Shown piece after piece: positions 7,167-16,630 of a stretch of DNA of 35,553 bases; within the stretch, counting starts at the first letter, position 1; the number at the start of each line of letters is the position of its first letter. Position numbers and translations under genes: made by a program. The DNA comes from JAZDGX01 sp043806645 (GTDB lineage Bacteria; Eisenbacteria; RBG-16-71-46; CAIMUX01; WJJG01). Below the pieces are notes generated by a model. That model made no database searches, was not told the origin of the DNA, and saw nothing but the letters and a program-made list of their open reading frames with translations. The stretch lies in contig JAZDGX010000133.1 in assembly GCA_043806645.1 (NCBI GenBank), forward strand, positions 1 to 35,553, given 5' to 3'.

Positions 7167-10151
7167 TCAGAAAAGTTCGAGCCGGATCCACCCTCGCAAC
7201 TCGAATGCCGCGTCGTAGTGAGCGGGATCGAGCAGTCTCTCGCTGTAGCCGTCCGGATCGGCCTCCGCCAGGTCGTCCGCGCCTTCCAGACACGCGTCGC
7301 CGCACGCGTCCTCGTCGGGCTTTCCCGTGGCGCGGTACACCGCGACCGCGTTCTCCGTGGCGAGGAGATTCAAGGCCTCGATGCCGAGCGTCATCCGGCG
7401 CGAACCCAATTCGATGCCGCGGGTGAAGGCGAGGTCGACGCGCACAGTCGCGGGCATGCGCGCCCCATTCGGATCACGCCCCACGGCCACCTGCGCCCAG
7501 GCGGGATCGTCCAGTCCGCGAGCGTCCTCGATCGCGACCGGCGCGGCACCGGCCGGATAGACGTAGACCATCGTATAGGGGCGCCCAGTCGCCACGCGCG
7601 CGATCGCGCCGATGGTCCAGTCGCGGAGCACGCCCGGCCAATCGCTTTCCGGAGACATGTGCGGGCGGGCCAGAAGCGCGAGGCTCAAGGTGTGAAGCCG
7701 GTCGGCGTTGGCCGGCCGGTAGGCGGCGCGCGCAGCGGTGTCCGCAAGCAGTTCGTCGAGGATGCCGCCTGCGGGGCCGGCGTAGCCTTCGCTCTCGTAC
7801 TCGCCCTGAGCCAGGTCCGCGTAGAGCCAGCGCGCATCGAGCAGGGGAGCCTCGAAGCGGTCGCTTTCGAGGCGGCTGAGATCGTAGGAGAGGCGCGCCC
7901 AAAGCCTGCCCTCCGGCCGGCCGGCCGTTGCTTCGAGATGCAGCCCATAGTGGCGCAGGCTGCCGCCGTTTTCGTAGACCGGGAGCCAGTCGGTGTCGAG
8001 GAACCCCCGCGAAGGGCCGACTTGGGCGGCCGCCATGGTCACCGCGTCCTGGCGATGGGATGCATAGCCGGCGATCGTCAAGCGAGCGGGAGCCCGAGTG
8101 AAGGGTGCCGGCAGCGAGACCCCGACCTCCACACCCCGCTCGACCTCCGGCGCCAGGGCCGGGTTGCCCATCACGCCCTCGGGCTCGGTCTGAGCGAGAT
8201 AAGCCCGGGGGGAATAGAGCGCCTCCAGCGGAGGCAGCTCGGCCCGCTGGAAAAGGAGTCCCCACCATTCCAGCCCGCGCACCCCAGGTTTGGGCACGCC
8301 GTCGGCGCCCGGGGTGCGGCGGGCAAGGGCGATCCGGATTTCCGGTCGTGCATGCCAGAGCGGAGCACGGAAATCGCCCGCCTCTAGGTCGTAGTCCGTT
8401 CCGTAGGGAGTCCGGATCGATGCCAGCGCCGAGTCCCGCGATGAGAACAGCATCCCTCCGGCGGCCAGCTCCACGATCACATCCTCGCGCAGCACGCGTT
8501 CCGTCCGCAGCGCGAGCCTTCCGCAGAAGGCCTGCCCCGGCACGAAGGGATCGTCGGCCGGCGACCCGGTCTCGGCGTCATAGCCGATAATGAGCGCGTC
8601 CGCGAGCCGGCCGCTGGCGGTGAAGGAGCCCAGCGTGGTCGGGGAGAAATGCTCGAAGCGCCGGTACGTGAGCAGGCGCACGTCCGCGGAGGCCTGCCAA
8701 AGCTCGGAAGCCCCGCGTTGCCAGTCGAGTCCGGCCAGGGCGCGCAACTCCCGGCTCGAATGCCAGCGGTAGTAGTCGTAGACATGCGCCCCGGAGAGCT
8801 CGCCCGAGCCCTCGCCCAGCCAATAGAGGCCGCTTCCGTCCGCCCCGGGATTGACCCCGGGGGTGTAGTAGGCCTGCAGGTCGCGGCGGAAGGTCCCATC
8901 GCTGATCGAAGTTTCGTAGGAGCCGTAGCCCAAGGTGAAACGGCCCCGCATCTCCGGAGCGACCTTCAGTGCCAGCGCCGCTTCCCCCTCGATGAAGGCG
9001 GTTTCCTCATAGGGCGCGTGCGCGAGATCGAAGCGGTAGATCTGCTCGTAGTAATCGCGCCGATAGCCTTGGGCCGTCATGCGCAGCGCGAGTCCCCACG
9101 GAAGGGCCTTCGAGATGCCGATCGCCGCGCCGTCGCGGGGGAGCCCGCCGAGGATGCCGGCCGCGGGTGAGCCGAGGTCGAGCCTCCCGTTGAGCGCCAG
9201 GCTGCGCGAGTCATTGTGCGGGAGAATCCGCTCTCCGACCGCTCGGGGGCTCGCATTCTCGCGTTGCGCGGTTTCCAACCAGAAGCGTCCTCCGATCGGC
9301 ACGCCGAGCAGGTCCCGCGGATCCAGCCGGCCGTGGGCCGTCAGGATGCCGTCCTCATGCCGACTGCCGAGATAGCCGGCCGTGGCATGCAGGGGCAGGG
9401 GCGCGCGGTTTCCCCAGGTTGTGCTGCGTTCGAGAGAACGGATGTCGTCCGTTCCCGTGTCGAGACTCCACCGGGCCCCCGAGGGCAAGCTCGGCGAAAG
9501 ACGGATCACCGCTGCGCGCGCGGACGATCCATCGCCCGGCAGGATCTCCCTGCGTTCCGCCGGCACGGCGAGCTGCAGCCCATCGAGCAGAATCCCGGGC
9601 CGCGCCCGCGTATGGGTGTCGAGGGAGGCCAGGATTTCCGCCGGCGTGCCCGGAAGCCCTTCCAGCAGGGAGTGAGGCAGAAGCAGAACCGCCCCGCCCG
9701 CCTCCTCCGGTCCGGCGTATTCCAATAGCCGGCCCTCTTGCGCGCGGACATCGATGCGGGTTGTCACGCCGCCCCAAATGCGCAGCCATGTGGTCCAGAC
9801 CGTTTTGGCGAGCCGTTGTCGCAGCGGCTCGCGCTGTGCCATTGCGCTCCCCGCCGCTTCTTCCGGCGAGGGGGACGCGGCCGGACGGAAGCTCACCTCG
9901 TACTCTCCGGCCGGAAGCGACCAGATCGTCGAAGGACCCGCCGCGATCGCGACATAGGTGATCCACTCCGATTCGTGCTCCAGACGGAGCTGCCCCGCGC
10001 TCGTCGAGTAGACGCGCAGGGCACCCTCCTGGGCCGAGGCCGGCCGAACCGCGAGCGGCACGATCAGAAGGGCAAGCAAGAGGAGCGATGGGGGCGTACG
10101 CGCAGCGGAGCCTTGGAGCGATCGTCTGCATGGGCTGGCGGTGTTTCCCAT
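7167..10151 (-). CDS. Large outer-membrane beta-barrel protein, TonB-dependent receptor-like
   Basis: Predicted outer-membrane protein, 994 aa. A signal peptide of about 39 residues (basic start, SLLLLALLIVPLAV, then PASAQE) is followed by a short beta-rich domain (about 40-100) resembling PEGA/carboxypeptidase-regulatory modules. Next comes a short plug-like segment (LLEGLPGTPAEILASL; GILLDGLQL), then a long region of alternating amphipathic strands rich in Tyr/Arg/Gly turns. The chain ends WIRLELF; a C-terminal Phe preceded by alternating hydrophobics is the usual signal for the BAM machinery. NPALAPEVERGVEVG is typical of TonB-dependent receptor barrels. No clear TonB box was seen, so TonB dependence is uncertain. 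ATG 10151 has AAGGA about 6 nt upstream. It is divergent from the repeat-protein gene at 10397. The ligand cannot be inferred. Confidence 0.8.
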   Translation of the reverse strand: MGNTASPCRRSLQGSAARTPPSLLLLALLIVPLAVRPASAQEGALRVYSTSAGQLRLEHESEWITYVAIAAGPSTIWSLPAGEYEVSFRPAASPSPEEAAGSAMAQREPLRQRLAKTVWTTWLRIWGGVTTRIDVRAQEGRLLEYAGPEEAGGAVLLLPHSLLEGLPGTPAEILASLDTHTRARPGILLDGLQLAVPAERREILPGDGSSARAAVIRLSPSLPSGARWSLDTGTDDIRSLERSTTWGNRAPLPLHATAGYLGSRHEDGILTAHGRLDPRDLLGVPIGGRFWLETAQRENASPRAVGERILPHNDSRSLALNGRLDLGSPAAGILGGLPRDGAAIGISKALPWGLALRMTAQGYRRDYYEQIYRFDLAHAPYEETAFIEGEAALALKVAPEMRGRFTLGYGSYETSISDGTFRRDLQAYYTPGVNPGADGSGLYWLGEGSGELSGAHVYDYYRWHSSRELRALAGLDWQRGASELWQASADVRLLTYRRFEHFSPTTLGSFTASGRLADALIIGYDAETGSPADDPFVPGQAFCGRLALRTERVLREDVIVELAAGGMLFSSRDSALASIRTPYGTDYDLEAGDFRAPLWHARPEIRIALARRTPGADGVPKPGVRGLEWWGLLFQRAELPPLEALYSPRAYLAQTEPEGVMGNPALAPEVERGVEVGVSLPAPFTRAPARLTIAGYASHRQDAVTMAAAQVGPSRGFLDTDWLPVYENGGSLRHYGLHLEATAGRPEGRLWARLSYDLSRLESDRFEAPLLDARWLYADLAQGEYESEGYAGPAGGILDELLADTAARAAYRPANADRLHTLSLALLARPHMSPESDWPGVLRDWTIGAIARVATGRPYTMVYVYPAGAAPVAIEDARGLDDPAWAQVAVGRDPNGARMPATVRVDLAFTRGIELGSRRMTLGIEALNLLATENAVAVYRATGKPDEDACGDACLEGADDLAEADPDGYSERLLDPAHYDAAFELRGWIRLELF

Positions 10152-10396
10152 GAATGTTCCTTTCCCATCGATTGCGGGGGCTGTCTCCCGGGGACTATAG
10201 GGCAAAAGGCGCGTGGATGCTCCACCGGCTTGCGCCGCCGGGCTCCCGGCCCCGCCGGATCGATGCTCGCGCAAGCCGCTGCCCGCTCGTATGATCGGCC
10301 CTGCCCACGATCCGGACTCTGCCGGGCGGCCGAGCCACGGCCGGGCCGGAACGGATTGCAGGTCGCCGCAGGGTTTGCGGAGGAAAGGTGCGACGC
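10152..10396. promoter_or_regulatory. Divergent promoter region between barrel protein and repeat protein
   Basis: A 245-bp gap between two outward-facing genes, so both promoters should lie here. The best -10-like hexamer for the minus-strand gene is TATAGT (10199-10194), but no good -35 stands at the right distance. For the plus-strand gene only the ribosome-binding stretch GGAGGAAAGG (10379-10388) is clear. Placement is by context rather than by strong motifs. Confidence 0.35.
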
Positions 10397-13300
10397 ATGG
10401 ATCCCATGGAACTCCGGCTCCGGAACGCGCGGGTCCGCGCCTCTCTCGCTTGGTTCGCTCTTCTCGCGGTTGCGCTTCCGGCGGGAAGGCCCGCGCCTGC
10501 GGCCGCCGCGGAAGCGATCGCCGGGCTCGATTCCCTGGCGTCGCACACTCTGCTTCGCGCGATGGACGTTCTGGAAATCTCCCGGGCGGAGTTGGGTTTC
10601 GACAAGCTCTATGCGCCCGACGACACGTTCCGCCTGCCCCTGATCGAGACGCTGCTTCTCGACCCCCTGGCGATTCCCGCCTGGCAGACGGAGACCGTTT
10701 GCCGAATCCGTGGAACCCTTGACGAGGACTGGACGCGTTTGCCGTCGCTGCTGGGGAGCCCGCTGGTCGATGTGCAGCCCTGCGTGCCGGTGCGCCCCTC
10801 TTCCCCCGAACGCCAGCCGCCGGCCGGCCCGGATGCCGTGATCGAGCGCTTCATCCGAAGCTGCCGCGCGACCGAGGCGGATCTCGAGCGGGCCTTCCGG
10901 GATTTCGAACCCGACGAAATCACCCGTCTGCTCGTCCTCGCGCCGGCATTCTGGGGCGACGAGAAGGACCCCGCGGACCGCGCCAAGAAGGGGCGCCTGC
11001 ACTTCGAGAGAGGCGCCCAAGCGGATACGACGATCGAGATCTCCTCCGATCCGATTCTCGATCTGGCGGCCAAGATGGATCGGGCGGCCTTGATCTCGGC
11101 GGCGGCGCGCTTCACGGCCGCGCTCGATTCCCTGGTCGAGGGCGTCCGGATCGTCTTCGCGCTCCCCGCGCAGGGCGCGACCGAGACCGGCCCCATGGAG
11201 TGCATCAATCGTCGGGCGGACGGCCGGGCGGACAAGATCCTCCGGCGATGGACCACACCGTGGGGCGACCTCGCGATCGGGGGATGGGGGCCGAATCGGT
11301 ATGAACCCGAGTTCTTCACGCGGACGGCGTTTCTCCTGGATCTCGGCGGCGATGACGACTACCGCGGGCGCGCCGCGTCCGCGATCGGATTCCGGGGTCC
11401 GGCGCTCTCGGCCCTGGTCGACTTCGCCGGGGATGATCGATACGGGGCCGAGGGGTACGACTACGCGCTGGGAGGCGCCCTGCTCGGCCTGGCGGCGCTG
11501 ATCGATGAGCAGGGCAACGATGTCTATCGCGGGGCCGACGGATGTCTCGGCGCCGGATTCTTCGGTTTCGGCCTCCTGTTGGATGCGGCGGGGGTGGACT
11601 TCTTTTCCGGGGGGAATTTCTGCCAGGGCGCGGGCGGCTGCGGGATCGGCGTACTGCTCTCCCTCGCGCGGCCGGACGCGCCGCCGGGCATGGAACTCGA
11701 CCCGGACCGCGCCTTTGAGGCCGGCTGGGTCGCCGTGCCCGGGACGGGCGCGATTCCCGTGCGTCATGACGACAACGACCTCTATCGTTGTGCGCGGCAA
11801 TCGCAAGGGTTCGGGTCCACCTTCGGCGTGGGGCTGCTCTACGATCGTGCCGGCTCCGACGACTACTGCTCCGGCGGCCGCTATCGCCACGTGCCCCTTC
11901 TGCCGAACGACTTCCAGTCGCTCGCGCAGGGGTTTGCGATCGGCTTTCGCCCGCGGGCTGCGGGCGGGATCGGTCTACTGCTGGATGAACAGGGAAACGA
12001 TCTCTATAACGCCGAGGTATACGCGCAGGGTGTGAGCTGTTGGTACTCGCTCGGATTGCTCTTCGACGGCGGCGGCAACGATCTCTATCGCGCGACGCAG
12101 TACGCGCAAGGCGCGGGAGTGCATCTGGCGATCGGCTCGCTGTGGGATCGTGGGGGAGACGACCAGTATGTTTCGCGCCTGGGGGTGACCCAGGGCACCG
12201 CGCACGATCTCTCGGCCGGGTGGTTGCTCGATGAAAGCGGGAATGATTCCTACCTGGTGAGCGACGGCCAGGGGATGAGCATCACCAATTCGGTCGCGGT
12301 ATTCGTCGACGGCCAGGGCGATGACACCTACGCCACGCGGGGAGCCGGTCAGGCGGCCCTGACCTGGGCGCGCGGATTCGCGGGCGCGGCGTTGTTTCTG
12401 GACCTCGAAGGGCGGGACACCTATCCCCGCGATCGCGCCGGAGGCGATGGGGCCGTCTGGTCCGGCGACCTGCACGCCATCGGCATCGACCTCGACCGGG
12501 ATCTCGTGCTTCCGGGTGAGGTCGTTCCGGAGATCCACCTCACGCGCGAGGATTCGTCGCGGGCGATCCCCGAGCTCTTCGAGACCGCCTCGTTGTGGGA
12601 GGTGGGAAGCGCCCGGGAGAAGGTCCGCCGCGCCCGCCAGGCGCTCGTCGCGCGGGGCGGCGAGGCGATCGACTATGCCTGCGCCGAGAAGCTCGGGACA
12701 CGCGAGGGGCTCGAGTTTCGCACGCTGAGCGAACTCGGCAAAGCGCATCCCGACAGCTTCGCGGAGTGCATCTTGGCGCGCCTGCGCGATGAGAACGTCC
12801 AGGTGCGCCGCAATGGCATTGCGCTGCTGGGCGAGCTTGCCTGGCGCCCGGCGCGCGGGCCGCTGACCGGCATGCTCGGCCGCGCCGAAGATGAAGAGCA
12901 CTGGACCAGAGTCATCCAATCCCTGGGCATGATCGGCGACCGCGCCGCCGCCCCGGACATTCGTCCCTTTCTCGAGGATCGCGAGGAGCGTCGCCGCATC
13001 GCGAGCGTCGTGGCGCTCGCGGCGCTGCGCGACACTTTCGCGCTGCCCGCGATGGTCGCGTGCCTGAATGACTCTTGCCTGACCGTGCGGGCGGCCGCAG
13101 CGGCGGCGATCGCCGGCTTTCCGGCTCCGGCGGCTGGCCTCCTGATCGATGGATTGAGCGGTGGGGCGGGCGGAACCGGTCCGGCCCGCCGCAGCGCCTG
13201 GGTAGAGACGCTCGCCCGCGTCGCATCCGCCCTGGCCGACAGCGCGGGCGCGGGAGCGGCCGCTGCGCGCCGGGCGCTCGTGGATGAGTTCACCGGTCCC

Positions 13301-13474
13301 GCCGGCGCCCGCACAGCGTGGGTGAGGGCCGCCGCCGTGCGGGCCCTCATCGCAAGCGGGGATCTCGAGACGATCGCCCTCGTCGGGCGGCGCATCGAGG
13401 GCGAAGGGGACCCGCTCGTGCTGCGCACCTACCGGCTGGCTTTGGAGGCGCGGCGGTCGGCGGGAGAGCCGTGA
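10397..13474 (+). CDS. Secreted protein with LxDxxGxDxY repeats and C-terminal HEAT repeats
   Basis: Function unknown. About 1025 aa. A signal peptide (ASLAWFALLAVALP then Ala/Pro-rich) directs export. Residues about 310-675 hold some twelve copies of a motif with consensus LxDxxGxDxY, usually followed by a QGxGxxxGxG-type turn; examples are LLDLGGDDDY, LVDFAGDDRY, LIDEQGNDVY, LYDRAGSDDY, LLDEQGNDLY, LFDGGGNDLY, LWDRGGDDQY, LLDESGNDSY and FVDGQGDDTY. The regular Gly/Asp/Tyr ladder suggests a beta-solenoid, perhaps binding calcium. Residues about 720-1010 form HEAT-like helical pairs (LRDENVQVRRNGIALLGEL; DREERRRIASVVALAAL). ATG 10397 is chosen with AAAGG 8 nt upstream; GTG 10388 (GGAGG 4 nt upstream) is an alternative that adds three residues. 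The next gene begins 99 bp downstream. The protein probably sits in the periplasm or on the cell surface. Confidence 0.82.
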   Translation: MDPMELRLRNARVRASLAWFALLAVALPAGRPAPAAAAEAIAGLDSLASHTLLRAMDVLEISRAELGFDKLYAPDDTFRLPLIETLLLDPLAIPAWQTETVCRIRGTLDEDWTRLPSLLGSPLVDVQPCVPVRPSSPERQPPAGPDAVIERFIRSCRATEADLERAFRDFEPDEITRLLVLAPAFWGDEKDPADRAKKGRLHFERGAQADTTIEISSDPILDLAAKMDRAALISAAARFTAALDSLVEGVRIVFALPAQGATETGPMECINRRADGRADKILRRWTTPWGDLAIGGWGPNRYEPEFFTRTAFLLDLGGDDDYRGRAASAIGFRGPALSALVDFAGDDRYGAEGYDYALGGALLGLAALIDEQGNDVYRGADGCLGAGFFGFGLLLDAAGVDFFSGGNFCQGAGGCGIGVLLSLARPDAPPGMELDPDRAFEAGWVAVPGTGAIPVRHDDNDLYRCARQSQGFGSTFGVGLLYDRAGSDDYCSGGRYRHVPLLPNDFQSLAQGFAIGFRPRAAGGIGLLLDEQGNDLYNAEVYAQGVSCWYSLGLLFDGGGNDLYRATQYAQGAGVHLAIGSLWDRGGDDQYVSRLGVTQGTAHDLSAGWLLDESGNDSYLVSDGQGMSITNSVAVFVDGQGDDTYATRGAGQAALTWARGFAGAALFLDLEGRDTYPRDRAGGDGAVWSGDLHAIGIDLDRDLVLPGEVVPEIHLTREDSSRAIPELFETASLWEVGSAREKVRRARQALVARGGEAIDYACAEKLGTREGLEFRTLSELGKAHPDSFAECILARLRDENVQVRRNGIALLGELAWRPARGPLTGMLGRAEDEEHWTRVIQSLGMIGDRAAAPDIRPFLEDREERRRIASVVALAALRDTFALPAMVACLNDSCLTVRAAAAAAIAGFPAPAAGLLIDGLSGGAGGTGPARRSAWVETLARVASALADSAGAGAAAARRALVDEFTGPAGARTAWVRAAAVRALIASGDLETIALVGRRIEGEGDPLVLRTYRLALEARRSAGEP

Positions 13475-13573
13475 AGGGGAATCGTCGTGGCCCCTGCCGC
13501 AAGCAAATGATAACTTCTCTCGATCGGGCCGGCCGGGGGGCCGGATGGGCAGGGTCCCAGCGAGGGGCGGATA

Positions 13574-16500
13574 GTGGATTTCCGTTCGCTCGAAGAAGTC
13601 GCCGGACAACTCAAGCAGAGGCGGGTCTCCTTCTCCTCGCTCATGCCCTGGCGTGTCCGCAACATCCTGATCGTATCAAGCCTCTACGACTCCTTCACCT
13701 TTCAGGAAGACGGCGATCTCACCGAGATGCTCGTCTCGGAGTATCTGGAGCTCAACCTCAGCTATGCCCCCGCGATCGATCGGGTCTCGACGGCCGCCGA
13801 GGCCATCCGGCGCGTGCGGGAGGACCCGCCCGACCTGCTCGTCTCCATGCCGCGCGTCGGCGGGATGGACATCTACGAATTCAGCCGGCAAGTGAAAGCG
13901 ATCGCGCCGGAGCTGCCGCTCGTGCTGCTCGCCTATGACACGCGCGAGCTCGCGCTGATCGAAGCCCGTCCCGATCCCCCGGCCGTCGAGCGGATTTTCG
14001 TCTGGCAGGGCGATGCGCGCCTGTTTCTGGCGATCATCAAGCACATCGAGGATCGCATCAACGCCCGCCACGATGCGGACATGGCCGGAGTCAAGTGCAT
14101 CATCCTGGTCGAGGATTCGGTGCGCTTCTATTCCGCCTACCTGCCCATGCTCTACACGGAGATCGTCAAGCAAACGCAGTCCCTGATGGCGGAGAGCGTG
14201 AACCGCATGCAGCAGCTGATCCGCATGCGCGCGCGCCCGAAAATCCTGCTGGCGACTTCCTTCGAGGAGGGCGCCGCGCTGGTCGAGCAGTATCGCGAGC
14301 ACATGCTCGGCGTGATCGTCGACGCCCGCTTTCCGCGCGCGGGTCAATCCGATCCCGAAGCGGGCCGCCGCTTCATCGAGCTGGTCAAGCAGGCCGATCC
14401 GGCCATTCCGGTGCTGATGCAGTCGTCCGAGGCCGCGAACGAGGAAGTCGCCCTGCGTCTGGGGGCGACCTTCCTGGACAAGGGGTCGGAGACGCTGCTG
14501 CACCGGCTGCGTCACTTCCTGGCGACCTATCTCGGCTTCGGGGATTTCATCTTCCGCCACCCCGACGGCACCCTGATCAGCAGTGCGCACGATCTGCGCG
14601 GCCTGGTCGAGCGGCTGCAGACGATTCCCGACGCATCGTTGCTGTACCACGCCTGCCGCAACGATTTTTCAACCTGGCTCATGGCGCGCACGGAATTCGA
14701 TCTCGCCAAGGCGCTGCGACCGCGTAAGCCCGAAGAATTCGATTCGGCCGGCGCGCTGCGGAACTATCTGTTGCAGGCGCTCGAGACCTATCGCGGGCAG
14801 TCGCAGGCGGGGCTGGTGGCCGAGTTCTCCCCGCGGCATTTCGACGGCCGCCGCTTCACGCGCATCGGCGCCGGTTCGCTGGGGGGCAAGGGACGCGGGC
14901 TCGCCTTCATCCATTCGCTTCTGAACGCGTACGAGATCGAAGAGCAGCTTCCGGATGTGCGCATCTTCGTGCCGCCGACCGTGGTGCTCGCCACCGGCGT
15001 CTTCGATCGCTTCATGGAGGAGTCGCACTTGAGCGCCCTGGCGCTCGAGGAGCCCGACGATGTCAGGATTCGCGCGGCGTTTCTTGCGGCGAAACTGCCC
15101 GAGGAAACGCGGGAGGCGTTGCGCACGCTGCTCGCCCAGGTGACCCATCCATTGGCGGTGCGCTCCTCCAGCCTGCTCGAGGATTCCTCGCACCAGCCCT
15201 TTGCCGGCATCTACCAGACCTTCATGCTGCCCAACGACCATGCGGACATCCAAGTCCGCCTGGACGAACTCTGCCGCGCGATCCGCCTCGTCTACGCCTC
15301 CACCTACTACGCCGATTCGAAGAGCTACATCGAGTCGACGCCCAACCGGCTGGAGGAAGAGAAGATGGCGGTCGTGATCCAGGAAATCGTCGGCCGCCGC
15401 CATGGCCGCTTTCTGTATCCGGACGCCGCCGGCGTCGCCCGCTCCTACAACTACTATCCGCTGGACTCGATGCAGGCCGGGGACGGCATCGCCTCGGTGG
15501 CGCTCGGACTGGGGCGCACCGTGGTCGAAGGAGGGCGCTGCGTGCGTTTCAGTCCCGCCGCGCCGGGAAGCCTCTATCAGTTCTCGACGACGGCCGAGAC
15601 CCTGGAGAACGCGCAACGCCAATTCTTCGCGCTCGATTTCGAGCAGCCGGCTCCGGGCGGGGGCCGCGGTGACCAACCCGACGCCAACCTCATCCTGCTC
15701 GATCTCGACGCGGCCGCGGAGCACGGCACGCTGGAGGCGGTCGGCTCGGTCTACTCGGCGGAGAACGACCGGATCTATGAAGGGACCCATCGCGGGGGAA
15801 TCAAACTGGTCACGATGGCCGGTCTGCTCTCCGGCACCCCGTTTAGGCTCGCCGAAACGCTCAAGTTCCTGCTCGAGGTGTGCAAGGCCGGCTTCTCCTG
15901 TCACGTGGAGATGGAATTCGCCGTCAATCTCAGGCCCGCGGGCCACCGCCGCCACCAGTTCGCCATCCTCCAAGTGCGGCCGCTCGTGCTCGGCAGCGCG
16001 ACGGGCGATCTCGATCTGGCCCGCATCGAGCCGCGGCGGGCGATCTGTATCTCCGGCGCGGCGCTCGGCCATGGCGCATTCGAGGACATCGCTGATCTGG
16101 TCTACGTGCGCCCCGAAGGTTTCGATCGCGGCCGGATGCAGGAAATCGCCGCCGAGATGGGGCGGGTCAACGGGCGCCTGCGCGAGGAGCATCGACCCTA
16201 CGTCCTGATCGGTCCGGGCCGGTGGGGAAGCGCGGATCGCTGGCTGGGGATTCCGGTTTCATGGTCGCAGATCTCACAGGTGGGCTGCATCGTCGAGGAT
16301 GAGCTGCGCGACATCAAGGTGGCGCCCTCGCAGGGCACGCACTTCTTCCAGAACATCACTTCCTTCGGCATCGGCTACTTTACGCTCGATTCCCGGGATT
16401 CGTGCGCGCACCTCGATCACGCCTGGCTCAATGCGCAGGAGGCCGTGTGGGAGAGCGAGCATCTGCGCCACCTGCGATTCCCGAGTCCGCTCGCCATCGC

Positions 16501-16630
16501 CGTCGATGCGCGTCAGGGCCTGGGAGTGATTCTGAAACCGGGGGAGTCATTCACGCCGGCCGCGGCGGGCCGGCGCAGGGTCAAGTCCGACGTGCGGTGT
16601 GGGCCTGGAAAGACTCGACCTCGGCGATAG
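13574..16630 (+). CDS. Double receiver-like domain fused to PEP-synthase/PPDK N-terminal ATP-binding domain
   Basis: A 1018-aa soluble protein. Residues about 30-150 form a receiver-like fold whose phosphoacceptor is lost (DLLVSMPRVGGMD has Ser where Asp is expected). Residues about 175-320 form a second receiver with acidic EDS, phosphoacceptor Asp in VIVDARFPRAG and the conserved Lys in FLDKGS. From about residue 430 (GSLGGKGRGLAF) the chain matches the ATP-binding half of PEP synthase/pyruvate phosphate dikinase, including VRSSSLLEDSSHQPFAG, equivalent to the RSSA-EDLP-SFAG motif. The phosphohistidine swivel (TxGGxxSHxAI) and PEP-binding barrel are absent, so it cannot be a full PEP synthase. 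It may phosphorylate a partner or small molecule under phosphorylation control (inference). GTG 13574 has GAGGGG a few bases upstream. Its last 50 bp overlap the convergent PfkB gene. Confidence 0.82.
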   Translation: MDFRSLEEVAGQLKQRRVSFSSLMPWRVRNILIVSSLYDSFTFQEDGDLTEMLVSEYLELNLSYAPAIDRVSTAAEAIRRVREDPPDLLVSMPRVGGMDIYEFSRQVKAIAPELPLVLLAYDTRELALIEARPDPPAVERIFVWQGDARLFLAIIKHIEDRINARHDADMAGVKCIILVEDSVRFYSAYLPMLYTEIVKQTQSLMAESVNRMQQLIRMRARPKILLATSFEEGAALVEQYREHMLGVIVDARFPRAGQSDPEAGRRFIELVKQADPAIPVLMQSSEAANEEVALRLGATFLDKGSETLLHRLRHFLATYLGFGDFIFRHPDGTLISSAHDLRGLVERLQTIPDASLLYHACRNDFSTWLMARTEFDLAKALRPRKPEEFDSAGALRNYLLQALETYRGQSQAGLVAEFSPRHFDGRRFTRIGAGSLGGKGRGLAFIHSLLNAYEIEEQLPDVRIFVPPTVVLATGVFDRFMEESHLSALALEEPDDVRIRAAFLAAKLPEETREALRTLLAQVTHPLAVRSSSLLEDSSHQPFAGIYQTFMLPNDHADIQVRLDELCRAIRLVYASTYYADSKSYIESTPNRLEEEKMAVVIQEIVGRRHGRFLYPDAAGVARSYNYYPLDSMQAGDGIASVALGLGRTVVEGGRCVRFSPAAPGSLYQFSTTAETLENAQRQFFALDFEQPAPGGGRGDQPDANLILLDLDAAAEHGTLEAVGSVYSAENDRIYEGTHRGGIKLVTMAGLLSGTPFRLAETLKFLLEVCKAGFSCHVEMEFAVNLRPAGHRRHQFAILQVRPLVLGSATGDLDLARIEPRRAICISGAALGHGAFEDIADLVYVRPEGFDRGRMQEIAAEMGRVNGRLREEHRPYVLIGPGRWGSADRWLGIPVSWSQISQVGCIVEDELRDIKVAPSQGTHFFQNITSFGIGYFTLDSRDSCAHLDHAWLNAQEAVWESEHLRHLRFPSPLAIAVDARQGLGVILKPGESFTPAAAGRRRVKSDVRCGPGKTRPRR

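Noticed and set aside
4636..7218. Long plus-strand open frames opposite the radical SAM gene
   Set aside because: Arg/Gly-rich translations antisense to a gene with clear catalytic motifs.
10064..13609. Two long minus-strand open frames opposite the repeat protein
   Set aside because: Antisense shadows; the plus strand has signal peptide, repeats and HEAT domain.
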